A stretch of DNA of 64,000 nt, taken from positions 19,641 through 83,640 of the forward strand of contig CAYMUY010000016.1 of assembly GCA_964393825.1 (NCBI GenBank). Direction: 5' to 3'. Source of the stretch: PFJX01 sp964393825. Lineage in GTDB: Bacteria; Pseudomonadota; Gammaproteobacteria; Burkholderiales; Thiobacillaceae. Positions 24,725 through 34,067 of this stretch are shown in pieces. The translations under genes were made by a program, and so were the position numbers. Positions within the stretch are counted from its first letter, which is position 1; every line of letters starts with the position of its first letter. The notes under the pieces were generated by a model. That model had not been told where the DNA came from and ran no database searches. It worked only from the letters and a program-made list of their open reading frames with translations.

Positions 24725-25492
24725 ATGTCCAAGATTCATAACGTGCACTTCAAATTCCTGCCGATGTCAGTTCGGGTCCTGTTCAGCATGGTGCTGCTGG
24801 TCTTCGGCCTCGGCTACTGCATGGCGATGATCCAGGTTTGGGAAAACCACGCCGGCAAGGACGGCGACCCGATGCTCTCCGGCAAGGACCTGATGATCGC
24901 CTACAGCGGCAACCCCGAAGGCACCAAGCTGGAAACCGCGCTGCGTGGCCCCATGGCCGACATGCTGCCCGCCGAGAAGCGCCAGGTGATCTTCGACTGG
25001 CTGCACAGCGGCGGCAAGGCGGAAGAGATCGCGACCAAGATCGAGCCGATCCTGCAGGAACATTGCGTGGCCTGCCACAACCCGGAGGCCAACCCGCACC
25101 TGCCGAACTTTGCCGACCCCAGCGGCCTGACCAAGGTGGCGCAAAAGGATGAGGGCATGACCATCCCCACGCTGGTCCGCGTCTCGCACATCCACCTGTT
25201 CTCCATCACCTTCATCTTCTTCATTGTCGGCTATATCTACACCCATGCGCTGGTGCGCCCCACCTGGGTGAAGTGCGTGGTCATCGCCATTCCCTTCCTG
25301 ACCCTGATCACCGACGTCGCCTCCTGGTACCTGACCAAGGTCTGGACCGGCTTCGCCTGGGTGGTGATCGGCTCCGGCGCCCTGATGGGCACTGCGTTCA
25401 CCATCATGTGGTTCACCTCCATGTACCAGATGTGGCTGGGCAAAGTACCTACAGGCCTTGGCGAAGAAGGCGAGATCCCCTGCATCCGCTGA
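24725..25492 (+). CDS. FNR-controlled membrane-anchored mono-haem cytochrome of unknown function
   Basis: 255 residues after a GAGGAA site. One helix near the N-terminus (VLFSMVLLVFGLGYCMAMI) is followed by a periplasmic segment with a single haem c site CVACH at residues 114-118. Three C-terminal helices follow (LFSITFIFFIVGYIYTHALV, VKCVVIAIPFLTLITDVASW, FAWVVIGSGALMGTAFTIMW). Membrane histidines in RVSHIHLFS and YIYTHALV could bind a b-type haem. I recognise no named family. The FNR box with the same geometry as ccoN argues for a role in low-oxygen respiration. Confidence 0.8.
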   Translation: MSKIHNVHFKFLPMSVRVLFSMVLLVFGLGYCMAMIQVWENHAGKDGDPMLSGKDLMIAYSGNPEGTKLETALRGPMADMLPAEKRQVIFDWLHSGGKAEEIATKIEPILQEHCVACHNPEANPHLPNFADPSGLTKVAQKDEGMTIPTLVRVSHIHLFSITFIFFIVGYIYTHALVRPTWVKCVVIAIPFLTLITDVASWYLTKVWTGFAWVVIGSGALMGTAFTIMWFTSMYQMWLGKVPTGLGEEGEIPCIR

Positions 25493-25510
25493 ACCTCCCA
25501 CGCACTCAAC

Positions 25511-25539
25511 AAAACGGGCAGCCCAAGGCTGCCCGTTTT
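25511..25539. terminator. Bidirectional terminator between the membrane cytochrome gene and leuA
   Basis: AAAACGGGCAGCC CAAG GGCTGCCCGTTTT-type hairpin (about 12-bp stem, 4-nt loop) flanked by A4 and T4. It serves the two convergent genes. Confidence 0.9.
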
Positions 25540-25558
25540 GCTTTGCGGCGAAGGAAAC

Positions 25559-27094
25559 TCACACCTGCGGGTGCGCCCGCTCCTCGGCGCCGAACAGCTT
25601 GTTCAGCGCGTTCAGGTAGGCCTTGGCGGACGCGATGACGATATCGGTATCCGCGCCCTGGCCGTTGACGATGCGGCCATTGCGCGACAGCCGCACGGTC
25701 ACCTCGCCCTGGGCGTCGGTGCCCGTGGTGATGTTGTTCACCGAATAAAGCAGCAGGGTGGCGCCGCTGCCGACCATTTTTTCGATGGCGCGAAAGGCCG
25801 CGTCGACCGGACCGCCACCGAACTCGTCGGCATTGATTTCCGCGCCGCCATCAGAGAGCACCACGAAGGCGTGAGGCGTCTCGCCCGTCTCCGAGCAGAC
25901 CTTGAGCGAAATCAGCTTGAAACGGTCGCAGGCATCCAGACTGCCCTCCACCGCCACCAGGGCATGCAGGTCTTCATCGAAGATTTCCCGCTTCTTGTCG
26001 GCCAGATCCTTGAAGCGGGCGAACGCCGCATTGAGTGCTTCCTCGCTCTCCATGACGATGTTGAGTTCCTGCAGGCGGGTGCGGAAGGCGTTGCGCCCCG
26101 ACAACTTGCCCAGGGTGAGCTTGTTGTGGGTCCAGCCGACATCCTCGGCACGCATGATCTCGTAGGTCTCGCGGAACTTGAGCACGCCATCCTGGTGGAT
26201 TCCGGACTCATGCGAGAAGGCGTTGGCCCCGACGATGGCCTTGTTCGGCTGCACCGGATAGCCGGTGATCTGCGACACCAGGCGCGAGGTCGGCACGATC
26301 TGGCTGGTATCGATGCGCGAATCGCAATGGAACACGTCGCGCCGGGTCTTCACCGCCATCACGATCTCTTCCAGCGAAGCGTTACCCGCTCGTTCGCCAA
26401 GGCCGTTGATGGTGCACTCCACCTGGCGGGCGCCGTTCATCACCGCCGCCAGCGAGTTGGCCACGGCCATACCGAGGTCGTTGTGACAGTGCGTGGACCA
26501 GATCACCTTGTCGGAGTTGGGCACGCGCTCGATCAACTGCTTGATCCGCTCGCCCCACAGGGCCGGGATGCTGTAACCAACGGTATCCGGCACGTTGAGG
26601 GTCTTGGCACCGGCGTCGATCACCGCTTCGAACACACGGCAGAGGAAATCCATTTCCGAGCGCACCGCGTCCTCGGCGGAGAACTCGACGTTGTCGGTGT
26701 ATTCCAGGGCCAGTTTCACCGCCTTCACGGCAGCCTCCACTACCTGGTCCGGCTGCATGCGCAGCTTCTTTTCCATATGGATCGGGCTGGTGGCGATGAA
26801 GGTGTGGATGCGCCCGGAGGCCGCCGGGCGGATCGCCTCGCCGGCGGCGCGCACGTCGCGCTCGTTGGCGCGCGCCAGCGAACACACCGTGGAATCCTTG
26901 ATGATCGTGGCGATGCTCCTGATCGCCTCGGCATCCCCGGGACTGGCGGCGGCAAACCCTGCCTCGATGACATCCACGCCCAGGCGCTCCAGCTGCCGGG
27001 CGATGCGAATCTTCTCGTCCTTGGTCATGGCGGCGCCGGGACTCTGCTCGCCATCGCGCAAGGTGGTGTCGAATATGACTAAACGGTCGTTCAT
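25559..27094 (-). CDS. leuA: 2-isopropylmalate synthase
   Basis: 511 residues from ATG 27094 (MNDRLVIFDTTLRDGEQSPG) with GGAG 6 nt upstream. The HMG-CoA-lyase-like barrel carries the DTTLRDGEQ signature and metal ligands in WSTHCHNDLGMAVANS. The C-terminal regulatory domain (about 395-511) binds leucine in this family. It catalyses the first committed step of leucine synthesis, from acetyl-CoA and 2-oxoisovalerate. No attenuator-type leader peptide rich in Leu was seen upstream. Confidence 0.96.
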   Translation of the reverse strand: MNDRLVIFDTTLRDGEQSPGAAMTKDEKIRIARQLERLGVDVIEAGFAAASPGDAEAIRSIATIIKDSTVCSLARANERDVRAAGEAIRPAASGRIHTFIATSPIHMEKKLRMQPDQVVEAAVKAVKLALEYTDNVEFSAEDAVRSEMDFLCRVFEAVIDAGAKTLNVPDTVGYSIPALWGERIKQLIERVPNSDKVIWSTHCHNDLGMAVANSLAAVMNGARQVECTINGLGERAGNASLEEIVMAVKTRRDVFHCDSRIDTSQIVPTSRLVSQITGYPVQPNKAIVGANAFSHESGIHQDGVLKFRETYEIMRAEDVGWTHNKLTLGKLSGRNAFRTRLQELNIVMESEEALNAAFARFKDLADKKREIFDEDLHALVAVEGSLDACDRFKLISLKVCSETGETPHAFVVLSDGGAEINADEFGGGPVDAAFRAIEKMVGSGATLLLYSVNNITTGTDAQGEVTVRLSRNGRIVNGQGADTDIVIASAKAYLNALNKLFGAEERAHPQV

Positions 27095-27514
27095 GACGTA
27101 CTCCAATGGTTCACCCGCCCGGGTTCCGGGCGTCGACGGATAACGAATACGGGTAATGCGAGGGGAGGAGAGAGATCAGAGCCCGCGCCGGGGCAGCAGC
27201 AACCGAGTGGCATGCCGCATGAGAAAGCTAAGCGAGACGGGATGAAAGGTTTCGCGCATGGGCCTGAATGTAAACGACAAGATGGCTCACGACAAGGCTG
27301 GCGCGCCGCTTTCCCCCCTCCCCGCCCATCGTGCTATAGCGTGCCCCGCGAAAACGGCCACTGGTGGAGCGCAGGCTTCCAGCCAGCCCACCGCCCGCAA
27401 CGTGTAGAAGGCGTAAGCCCGCGCTTGCCGTCTTGGCGTGGGCAGGATGACGGCCCCAACGATGAGCTCGCCATCCACTAACATTCGGCCATCACGGCAA
27501 ACCTGGAATCACCC
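27095..27514. other. 420-nt gap without a convincing gene
   Basis: Contains the leuA promoter region on the minus strand and the leader of the small membrane gene on the plus strand. A stretch near 27365-27400 (GGAGCGCAGGCTTCCAGCC) has the look of a dispersed extragenic repeat, but only one copy is in this window. Short open frames here have no codon bias or recognisable product. Confidence 0.4.
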
Positions 27515-27814
27515 ATGCACCTCGACCTACTCGTGGTCGGCGCACTCCGCGCGCTGATCGAAGTCGCCGGCTGCGCCCTGCTCGGCCAGGGGCTGCTGGC
27601 CCTGCTGGTCGGGGAACAACGCCACGCCAACCTGTTCTACACCATCCTGCAAACAGTCACCGCGCCGGTGATCCGCCTGGTACGCCTGCTCACCCCGAAC
27701 CGCATCGCCGACACCCGGCTGCCCGTACTGGCGTTCTTCCTGCTGTTCGGTGTCTGGATCGGGCTGGCTGTGCTGAAGCGGCACCTGTGCGGGTTGCATG
27801 GCCTGGTGTGCTGA
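27515..27814 (+). CDS. Small hydrophobic membrane protein, unknown function
   Basis: 99 residues with two membrane segments (LIEVAGCALLGQGLLALLVG and LPVLAFFLLFGVWIGLAVL) separated by NLFYTILQTVTAPVIRLVRLLTPNRIAD. The middle part recalls small YggT-like membrane proteins but is not enough for a family call. It looks real because of the clear helix-loop-helix design; the ribosome site (GGAATCACCC) is weak. Confidence 0.6.
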   Translation: MHLDLLVVGALRALIEVAGCALLGQGLLALLVGEQRHANLFYTILQTVTAPVIRLVRLLTPNRIADTRLPVLAFFLLFGVWIGLAVLKRHLCGLHGLVC

Positions 27815-28102
27815 ACAAACAAGTGAAAAAACAACACCGTAGGCTGAGATTGCCGAATGGTAGGCACTTCAGCAGATCGTACATTAAGCCCAACACCGCC
27901 CCACGCACACTCATTACCCTGCCAGAAATTCGGCGACAGCCCGGATCATCATCCCATCCGACTTTACGCGGTTGTACATGAGAAACCCAAAGTCCCGCAT
28001 ATCCATTACAACTGTATGAAAACCAACCGGCCTTCTGCACTGTCGGATAGCTGTATCTTACCTTGAACGCATAGTGCTTACTTACATGCCCGTGCTACCA
28101 CG

Positions 28103-30031
28103 TTAATCAATCACCGTAACTGTTTTCGAGGTAACCAACCCTTTGGGTGATGTCACCGAGATCGTCAGCACGCCGCTAGAAGGCGTTGAGTCCCCCGAAA
28201 GAGTACAACTCCCGCTATAACCTCCAGATGTCATATCTGGAATTCGATAGGAAGTCGTACCCAACAGATTGCCATTCGTTGTGCTGCATGAAATCTGTGT
28301 GCCTGATGCCATGGGGTTACCATTTAAATCAATGACGGTAAATTCGACATCGACAGATCCAACTGTGCGCAGGTCCACAGAGCTAGGTATAGCGGTGATT
28401 GTCGCCTGAGAAGTAGAACAAACTATGAGATTTTCAGCGCGTACATGGAGCGACCGCTGCGTGGAGGAGCATTGCGTATTTGAAACAGGATCACAGGCTG
28501 CGCCGTTGTACTTGCCGTCCGGAGAGTCATAAGTACCATTGCTGTTGAAATCAAGATATTCCTCGGTAGCATCTCTGACTCCGTTTTCGTTGCTATCCAG
28601 CCACGCTTCGGGCAAGTCGTTGGCGGCAACAAATGTTTCGGTCGAATCGAATAAGCCGTTTGATGGATTGACATCATCAAAACTTTCTTCGCCAACTGCC
28701 GTCGCCAGGATCGTGCTTCGCCCATCACCACGAACCCCCTGGCTGCGCCAAGTTACTGTGCATGTCCCATTGGTCGTCGAGCAGGCGGCGTTCATACCGC
28801 CATACTCGGTTCGGAACAGTACCGCAGTCCCGTCTGGCACCAAATTACCAAAATGATCCGCGAGCGAGGCGGTTACCGTGGCGTTTACGCCATCATAGTT
28901 AAAGCACTCCAAATTGTGCTGTGAAACCGCGATGCTGAAGCGACGCTGTTCAGGCAAGCCTGTCGACACATACAACTGGCTCGACTGCGTAGCCAACGCA
29001 GTGCCATGAACAGTGGCGGTCACACGCACTGCGGTACTGACAGTGCCAGCATTCACGGTAGCAATTGCTTGACCCAAGCTGTCGGTTTGAACGGAGGACT
29101 GGGTGAGGGACAGTCCTCCAATTGCTGTATTGAGCGCCAAGTCCACAGTCTGGCTATTGAGAGGATTGCCATTAGTATCGAAGACTTTGAATAGAACTTG
29201 CGACGTCTCAACATTGCCAGAGCCCTTAAGACCGATATTGCTTGGTGTCGCCGAGACGTATTGGATGCTACCCACTGTTGGCGCGAGAACTTTAAGTGTG
29301 GCCGTGGCAGTAAGGGTCTGCCCGCCCACACTAGCGGTCGCAGTAATGACATCACTTTGGCCACAGTTGATATCACGGTAAGTGGTGGCTGCTTGGCCAT
29401 TAATTGTGCTGATCGGCGTACTGATCTGTGCTTTACCACTTGTATAGCAGGGAGACGAGAAAACCACGCTAACAGGCTGTGTGAAGACCGTTAGAGTTGA
29501 TGAGTCCACGAGATTAACCGTAACTTGTGTCGTACCACCTGCTGATATCTGGGATAGTCCCAGAGTCAATTCGCCAGAAACAAAGGGGGTTCCGGAACCC
29601 AGAGCCAAATTGGTCTGGCCAACTGTAAAAGCCAGTGTCTTTTTGTCACCATTGGCAAGTGAAACCGTCAACAAACCATCATTCGTATCGGTAATGGCTA
29701 CGGTAAGCAGAACTTCCGCGCTACCATTCACAGGCAACACCGCTGTCTTGGACAAACTACCGACTGTCGTGGAGATCGTAATGAGATCGGTAGAGGCTGT
29801 TGTGATCTTAACTTTCACGGGCTGACTAGGCGTAACTGATGTCGTGGTCACACCACCCGATGCAGTAACCAAACTCAGCGCAGTAATGGCGTTAGTTGTA
29901 GCCGTCCCCGTGGTACCGCCCCCGGTCGTGGTGGTGCCTCCGGCCCCACCGCCGCCGCAGCCGGCAAGCAATCCGGTCAGTCCGATCATGCCGGCCAGGA
30001 GCAGGCCCTTCATCTGTTCAATGCTGTACAT
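28103..30031 (-). CDS. Ig-like (Big_1/invasin-type) lipoprotein downstream of pilQ
   Basis: About 642 residues from ATG 30031 (MYSIEQMKGLLLAG), preceded by GGGGAAG; starts at 30046 and 30013 are alternatives. Lipobox LLAGC, then a Gly/Thr linker, then at least three Ig-like strands-and-loops modules: about 60-160, 160-260 (VTVNLVDSSTLTVFTQPVSVVF), 260-360 (VLFKVFDTNGNPLNSQTVDLAL) and a final one (VEFTVIDLNGNPMASGTQIS). A segment near 480-515 has two EF-hand-like loops (DSNENGVRDATEE and DFNSNGTYDSPDG). The 3' two-thirds is visibly richer in A and T than its neighbours. A surface or pilus-associated adhesin is plausible from the position after pilQ, but this is inference. Confidence 0.8.
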   Translation of the reverse strand: MYSIEQMKGLLLAGMIGLTGLLAGCGGGGAGGTTTTGGGTTGTATTNAITALSLVTASGGVTTTSVTPSQPVKVKITTASTDLITISTTVGSLSKTAVLPVNGSAEVLLTVAITDTNDGLLTVSLANGDKKTLAFTVGQTNLALGSGTPFVSGELTLGLSQISAGGTTQVTVNLVDSSTLTVFTQPVSVVFSSPCYTSGKAQISTPISTINGQAATTYRDINCGQSDVITATASVGGQTLTATATLKVLAPTVGSIQYVSATPSNIGLKGSGNVETSQVLFKVFDTNGNPLNSQTVDLALNTAIGGLSLTQSSVQTDSLGQAIATVNAGTVSTAVRVTATVHGTALATQSSQLYVSTGLPEQRRFSIAVSQHNLECFNYDGVNATVTASLADHFGNLVPDGTAVLFRTEYGGMNAACSTTNGTCTVTWRSQGVRGDGRSTILATAVGEESFDDVNPSNGLFDSTETFVAANDLPEAWLDSNENGVRDATEEYLDFNSNGTYDSPDGKYNGAACDPVSNTQCSSTQRSLHVRAENLIVCSTSQATITAIPSSVDLRTVGSVDVEFTVIDLNGNPMASGTQISCSTTNGNLLGTTSYRIPDMTSGGYSGSCTLSGDSTPSSGVLTISVTSPKGLVTSKTVTVID

Positions 30032-30158
30032 CGCTGTCTTCCCCATTCACGAATCTGCTGCCGAGATGTTGCTGGTTGCAGCCTGGGCCACACCGGCGCT
30101 GGCCGATGTGGCGACCTTGTTGACGAGTTGCTTGCACAGGCCCAATGGGCTGGCGGTC

Positions 30159-32378
30159 TCAACGCACGCGCGGCTCATCCTCGACCAGCACACGAGGCGT
30201 CAGAAAAATGAGCAACTCGCTCTTCTCGTCCTGTTTGACGTCGTTGCGGAACAGGTGGCCGAGGACCGGGAGGTCGCCCAGGAACGGAACCTTTTCCGTG
30301 TCGTTGCGCAGGGTCTGTTCGAAGATGCCGCCGAGCACGGCGGTCTCGCCGTTGTTGACGCGAACCTGGGTCTTCACCCGCTTGACGTTGATGGCGGGGC
30401 CGGCGCCGGGGACGGTTTCGCCCTGGGCGTCCTTCTGCACTTCCACGTTGAGGATGATGGCGTCGTTGTTGAGCACTTGCGGTGCGACCAGCAGACAGAG
30501 CAGCGCATCCTTGAACTGGACGTTGGTGCCGGTGTTGGCGCTGGCCGTGGCGTAGGGAATCTGGCTGCCCTGGAGGATCACCGCGGGGCGCAGGTTGGTG
30601 GTGACCACGCGCGGGTTGGAGACGATCTTGCCGCGCTTGTCGAGTTCCATCGCCTGCAACTCCAGGCTGAGGATGGCGGCGGTGGAGGCGTTGAAGATGC
30701 TGATGCCGAGGCTGCTGGGCGAGTTGCTACCCGACAGGGTGAGCCCCCCCAGATCGACGTTGGCGGTGGGCGCGCTGGCGGGGAGTCCGGTGGTGGCGTT
30801 GACGGCGGAGGTGCCGTAGGTGCCGGCACCCAGCCCGGTGTTGCCGATCTTGCCGCTGCCGCTGAAGCCGAGGCGGGCGCCGAGGCTGCGGCCGAACTTG
30901 TCATCGGCGACAACGATGCGGGCTTCGATCAACACCTGCTTGGACGGCACGTCGATTTCCTTGATGACGTTGGCGACGGCGGCATGACGGTCGGCGGTGT
31001 CGGTGACGATCAGGGTGTTGGTGGTGAGGTCATAGGAGGCACCGCCGCGGCTGGAGAGGATGCGGTTGGCGCTGTTGACCTGGCCGGTCTGCGTGTTGGT
31101 CTGGCTGGTGGCATCGATGGCGCGGATGCTGGAGGCGCTGGGCGAGCAGGTGGCATCCTCGGCGACGTTGCTGGCCAGGCGGCTGCCGCCACTGAGCAGG
31201 TTCATGACCTCGTTGGCCTTGACGTAGTTGAGGCGGTAGGACTGGGTGACCAGGGCATCAAGCTCGGCCAGGGATTTCTTGGCTTCCAGTTCCAGCTTCT
31301 CCTTGGCGGCGAGTTCTTCTCGCGGGGCGATCCAGATGACGTTGCCGTTGGTGCGCTTGTCCAGGCCCTTGGCGCGAAGAATGATGTCGAGCGACTGATC
31401 CCAGGGCACGTCTTTCAGGCGCAGGGTGACATTGCCTGACACGGTATCGCTGGTGATGATATTGAGGCCGGTGAAGTCGGCGATGACCTGGAGCACGGCG
31501 CGGACTTCGACATTCTGGAAGTTGAGCGAAAGCTTCTCGCCGCTGTATTGCGGCTTGCCATCCTGCGCTGCCTGCGGGCCTTCGAGCGAGCGGACTTCAA
31601 GGGTGAACTGGTTGCCGGCCTGGTAGGCGGAGTAATCCCACTTGCCCTTGGGCGTGATCAGCATGCGGGTGTTCTTGCCCTGGGTGAAGGTTTCGACCAG
31701 TTGCGCCGGTGTGGCGAAATCGGCCACATCCAGGCGACGCTGCAGCGGGCTGGGCAGGGAGGTGTTGAGGAAATCGACCTGGATGGCCCGGCCCTGCTGC
31801 TTGATGTCGACGCCGACGCCGGGGTCGGACAGGTTGACCATGATGCGCGACTCGCCTTCCTTGCCACGGCGGAAGTCGATGTCGCGAATGGCGTGCGGGC
31901 TTGCCGGGGCGGCGGCCTCGAAACGGGTAGGCACGGGAGCGCCGGGTTCGCTGCCGGCGGCCACGCGCAACACGGCCAGGACCAGATTGCGGTCATGGCG
32001 CAGTTCATAGGCAGCCGGTCCGTTGAGATTGAGCACGACGCGGGTGCGATCACCCGCCTGCGCCACCTGCCAGTTATTGACCGCCCCGCCCTCCAGTTTC
32101 TCGGAGTTTTTCGGCAGGGTATTGCCGGTGGCGGGAAAATCGAGCACCAGGCGATTTGGATTGCTGGTCGAGAAGGCGATCGGTAGCTGCGCCACCGGAT
32201 TCTTGAACACCAGTTTGACCACCTGGCTGTCGTTGTTGCCGCGTGCCAGGGTAATGGCGCTCAAGGTATTGCCCGCCGCACCGGTTTCGGCGCGTGCAGG
32301 CAGCGCCAGCAGCGCAACCGCGGCGAAGCAGAGGAAATGACGTACTGCCAGGGGCAAGGGGAAAAACTTCGCTGTCAT
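30159..32378 (-). CDS. pilQ: Type IV pilus outer-membrane secretin
   Basis: 739 residues after an AGGAG site. Signal peptide, an N-terminal AMIN region (about 35-250, two modules), an STN/N0 domain (LSLNFQNVEVRAVLQVIADFTG), N1 (YRLNYVKANEVMNLL) and the secretin core ending in the conserved ANTGTNVQFKDALLCLLVAPQVL and VNNGETAVLGGIFEQ. It forms the outer-membrane gate through which the pilus passes. It is the last pil gene in the minus-strand operon, followed after 127 nt by the Ig-like lipoprotein instead of aroK. Confidence 0.96.
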   Translation of the reverse strand: MTAKFFPLPLAVRHFLCFAAVALLALPARAETGAAGNTLSAITLARGNNDSQVVKLVFKNPVAQLPIAFSTSNPNRLVLDFPATGNTLPKNSEKLEGGAVNNWQVAQAGDRTRVVLNLNGPAAYELRHDRNLVLAVLRVAAGSEPGAPVPTRFEAAAPASPHAIRDIDFRRGKEGESRIMVNLSDPGVGVDIKQQGRAIQVDFLNTSLPSPLQRRLDVADFATPAQLVETFTQGKNTRMLITPKGKWDYSAYQAGNQFTLEVRSLEGPQAAQDGKPQYSGEKLSLNFQNVEVRAVLQVIADFTGLNIITSDTVSGNVTLRLKDVPWDQSLDIILRAKGLDKRTNGNVIWIAPREELAAKEKLELEAKKSLAELDALVTQSYRLNYVKANEVMNLLSGGSRLASNVAEDATCSPSASSIRAIDATSQTNTQTGQVNSANRILSSRGGASYDLTTNTLIVTDTADRHAAVANVIKEIDVPSKQVLIEARIVVADDKFGRSLGARLGFSGSGKIGNTGLGAGTYGTSAVNATTGLPASAPTANVDLGGLTLSGSNSPSSLGISIFNASTAAILSLELQAMELDKRGKIVSNPRVVTTNLRPAVILQGSQIPYATASANTGTNVQFKDALLCLLVAPQVLNNDAIILNVEVQKDAQGETVPGAGPAINVKRVKTQVRVNNGETAVLGGIFEQTLRNDTEKVPFLGDLPVLGHLFRNDVKQDEKSELLIFLTPRVLVEDEPRVR

Positions 32379-32383
32379 GCCAT

Positions 32384-32884
32384 TTACTCCTGAAGGGCCA
32401 TGTTGGCCTTCGATTCTGTCCAGTCGCCGGCACCGTCCTGGACTATTTCCTTGATTTCGATACTGGATTCACTGATGGAGAGGATGACGCCGAAGTTCTG
32501 GCCGATGTAATCCCCTTTCGCGACGCGATACAGCGTGCCGTCGGGACGGCGGACCAGGGCATACAGGCGGCCGCCCTTTTCGAGGGTCCCGACCATGCGC
32601 AGGCTGTCCAGCGGCTCCTGCTCGAGCGGCCCTTTTGGCCGGTTGAGGTCGGGTTGAACGGCGCCGCCGCCCTTGCCCGCTTTCATGCTGCGCGGCCGGA
32701 ACGGGTCGGGTAGTTCACCGGGATCGTAGGTGAATTCTTCCTGTGCCTTGACCGCCGGCAAGGGTTCGAGCTTCTGCTGGGCGCCTTTGCCCGATTCGGC
32801 CAGGAAACCGCGCAGATCCGCGAATTCGTCCTGGGCGCACCCCGAGAGCAGGACAAGCGGCAGCAGCCAGATCACCTTGGTCAC
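32384..32884 (-). CDS. pilP: Type IV pilus assembly lipoprotein
   Basis: 166 residues. Lipobox LLSGC, a disordered linker, then the PilP beta-sandwich (LRMVGTLEKGGRLYALVRRPDGTLYRV, YIGQNFGVI). PilP links the PilN/PilO inner-membrane dimer to the PilQ secretin. Its start overlaps the pilO stop (ATGA) and it sits 5 nt before pilQ. Confidence 0.95.
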   Translation of the reverse strand: MTKVIWLLPLVLLSGCAQDEFADLRGFLAESGKGAQQKLEPLPAVKAQEEFTYDPGELPDPFRPRSMKAGKGGGAVQPDLNRPKGPLEQEPLDSLRMVGTLEKGGRLYALVRRPDGTLYRVAKGDYIGQNFGVILSISESSIEIKEIVQDGAGDWTESKANMALQE

Positions 32885-33498
32885 TTCTTGCCCCCCTGCT
32901 GTTTCTTGGCGGCAGCCAGTTCATTCTCGTCGAGATAGCGATAGGTCTGGATACGGGCATCCATGTTCAGGATGCCTTCCTTGACGGGCATCAGGCTGAT
33001 GTCATGCAGGGTCACGATGCGCGGCAACTTGGACAGATCGCCTACGAAACTGGCGATGTCGTGATAGCGGCCGGTGACCTTGATCGCCACCGGCAGGGTG
33101 GCGTAGAACTCCGCCATGCTTTCGCTGCCGGGGCGGAACAGTTCGAAGTCGAGCCCGTGCCCGACACCGGCCTGGTTGATATCGGTCAGCAGGGCATCCA
33201 TTTCGGAACGGTTGGGCAACTGGCGCAGCAGCGAGGCGAGCGATTGCTCGACGTCGGTGAGCCGCTGCTTGTAGGCGGCATAGTTGAAGGCAAGCGCTTT
33301 CTTGCTGGTATAGGCCTCGCGCAGCGACTGCTCTTCCACCCGCGCGGCGTTGAGCTGTTGAATGCTGTCCGACCACAGCAGATACCAGCCGCCGGCAAGC
33401 ACCGCCACCAGAAGCACGACCAGCGCCAGGGCGCGCACCGCCAGTGGCGCATTGGCGATGTCCTTCAGGTCGAGATTGTTGAGATCGGAGAAATTCAT
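32881..33498 (-). CDS. pilO: Type IV pilus inner-membrane protein PilO
   Basis: 205 residues with one membrane helix near the N-terminus (ALVVLLVAVLAGGWYLLW), a coiled-coil stretch (LNAARVEEQSLREAYTSKK) and a C-terminal ferredoxin-like fold (PVAIKVTGRYHDIASFVGDLSKLPRIV). It dimerises with PilN in the alignment complex. Overlaps pilN and pilP by 4 nt each. Confidence 0.95.
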   Translation of the reverse strand: MNFSDLNNLDLKDIANAPLAVRALALVVLLVAVLAGGWYLLWSDSIQQLNAARVEEQSLREAYTSKKALAFNYAAYKQRLTDVEQSLASLLRQLPNRSEMDALLTDINQAGVGHGLDFELFRPGSESMAEFYATLPVAIKVTGRYHDIASFVGDLSKLPRIVTLHDISLMPVKEGILNMDARIQTYRYLDENELAAAKKQQGGKK

Positions 33499-34067
33499 GG
33501 TTTCCCCGTCTTCTGTGCTTGGGGATGGGTGACTTTCACATTCAGGGAGAATTCATTGACCCGGAGGTTGCCAACTTGCGCCGCCTTGACTTCGACCAGG
33601 GACGGATCCTGGAACAGGGCGGTTTCTTCCAGCGCCCGCATGTAAGTGGAGACGCGGGCGCTGGACTGGGCATAGCCGTTCAGCGCCAGGTTGTCGCCAG
33701 TCTGCTTGATGCTTTTCAGGTACAGCCCCTCGGGCAGGCGGCGCGCCAGTTCGTCGAACAGGCGAACGGCCTCGGTACGATTGCCTTGCAGCGATTCCAC
33801 CACGTTCTTGCGCGCCAGGAGGTCATCGGTCTTCTCTCGCAGCTGTTTGATCTCGGCGATCTGTTTGTCGAGCTTGGCGATTTCCTCGCGCAGGAAGGTA
33901 TTGCGCCGATCCTGCGCGCCCTTCGCGTTGGCGAGCTGCATCTGGCCGATGGCGACCGCCGCCAGGCCGATCCCGGCCACCGCCACGGCGAGCAGCGTGA
34001 ACAGACGTTGCTGCTGCGCGCGGCGCAGCTGGCGGTGAGGCAGGAGGTTGATGCGGATGGCGCTCAT
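33495..34067 (-). CDS. pilN: Type IV pilus inner-membrane protein PilN
   Basis: 190 residues. It begins with the conserved PilM-binding motif INLLPHR, followed by a single membrane helix (LFTLLAVAVAGIGLAAVAIG), a coiled coil (FLREEIAKLDKQIAEIKQLRE) and a periplasmic fold. PilN connects the cytoplasmic PilM ring to PilO. Overlaps pilM and pilO by 4 nt. Confidence 0.96.
   Translation of the reverse strand: MSAIRINLLPHRQLRRAQQQRLFTLLAVAVAGIGLAAVAIGQMQLANAKGAQDRRNTFLREEIAKLDKQIAEIKQLREKTDDLLARKNVVESLQGNRTEAVRLFDELARRLPEGLYLKSIKQTGDNLALNGYAQSSARVSTYMRALEETALFQDPSLVEVKAAQVGNLRVNEFSLNVKVTHPQAQKTGKP

Noticed and set aside
27095..27300. Leucine leader peptide and attenuator upstream of leuA
   Set aside because: No short Leu-rich frame and no terminator/antiterminator hairpins on the minus strand.
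27690..28040. Minus-strand 116-residue frame between the small membrane gene and the Ig-like lipoprotein
   Set aside because: Cys- and Arg-rich without coding bias, partly antisense to the small membrane gene; no ribosome site.
29844..31439. Plus-strand 531-residue frame over pilQ
   Set aside because: Antisense shadow; pilQ has complete secretin motifs.
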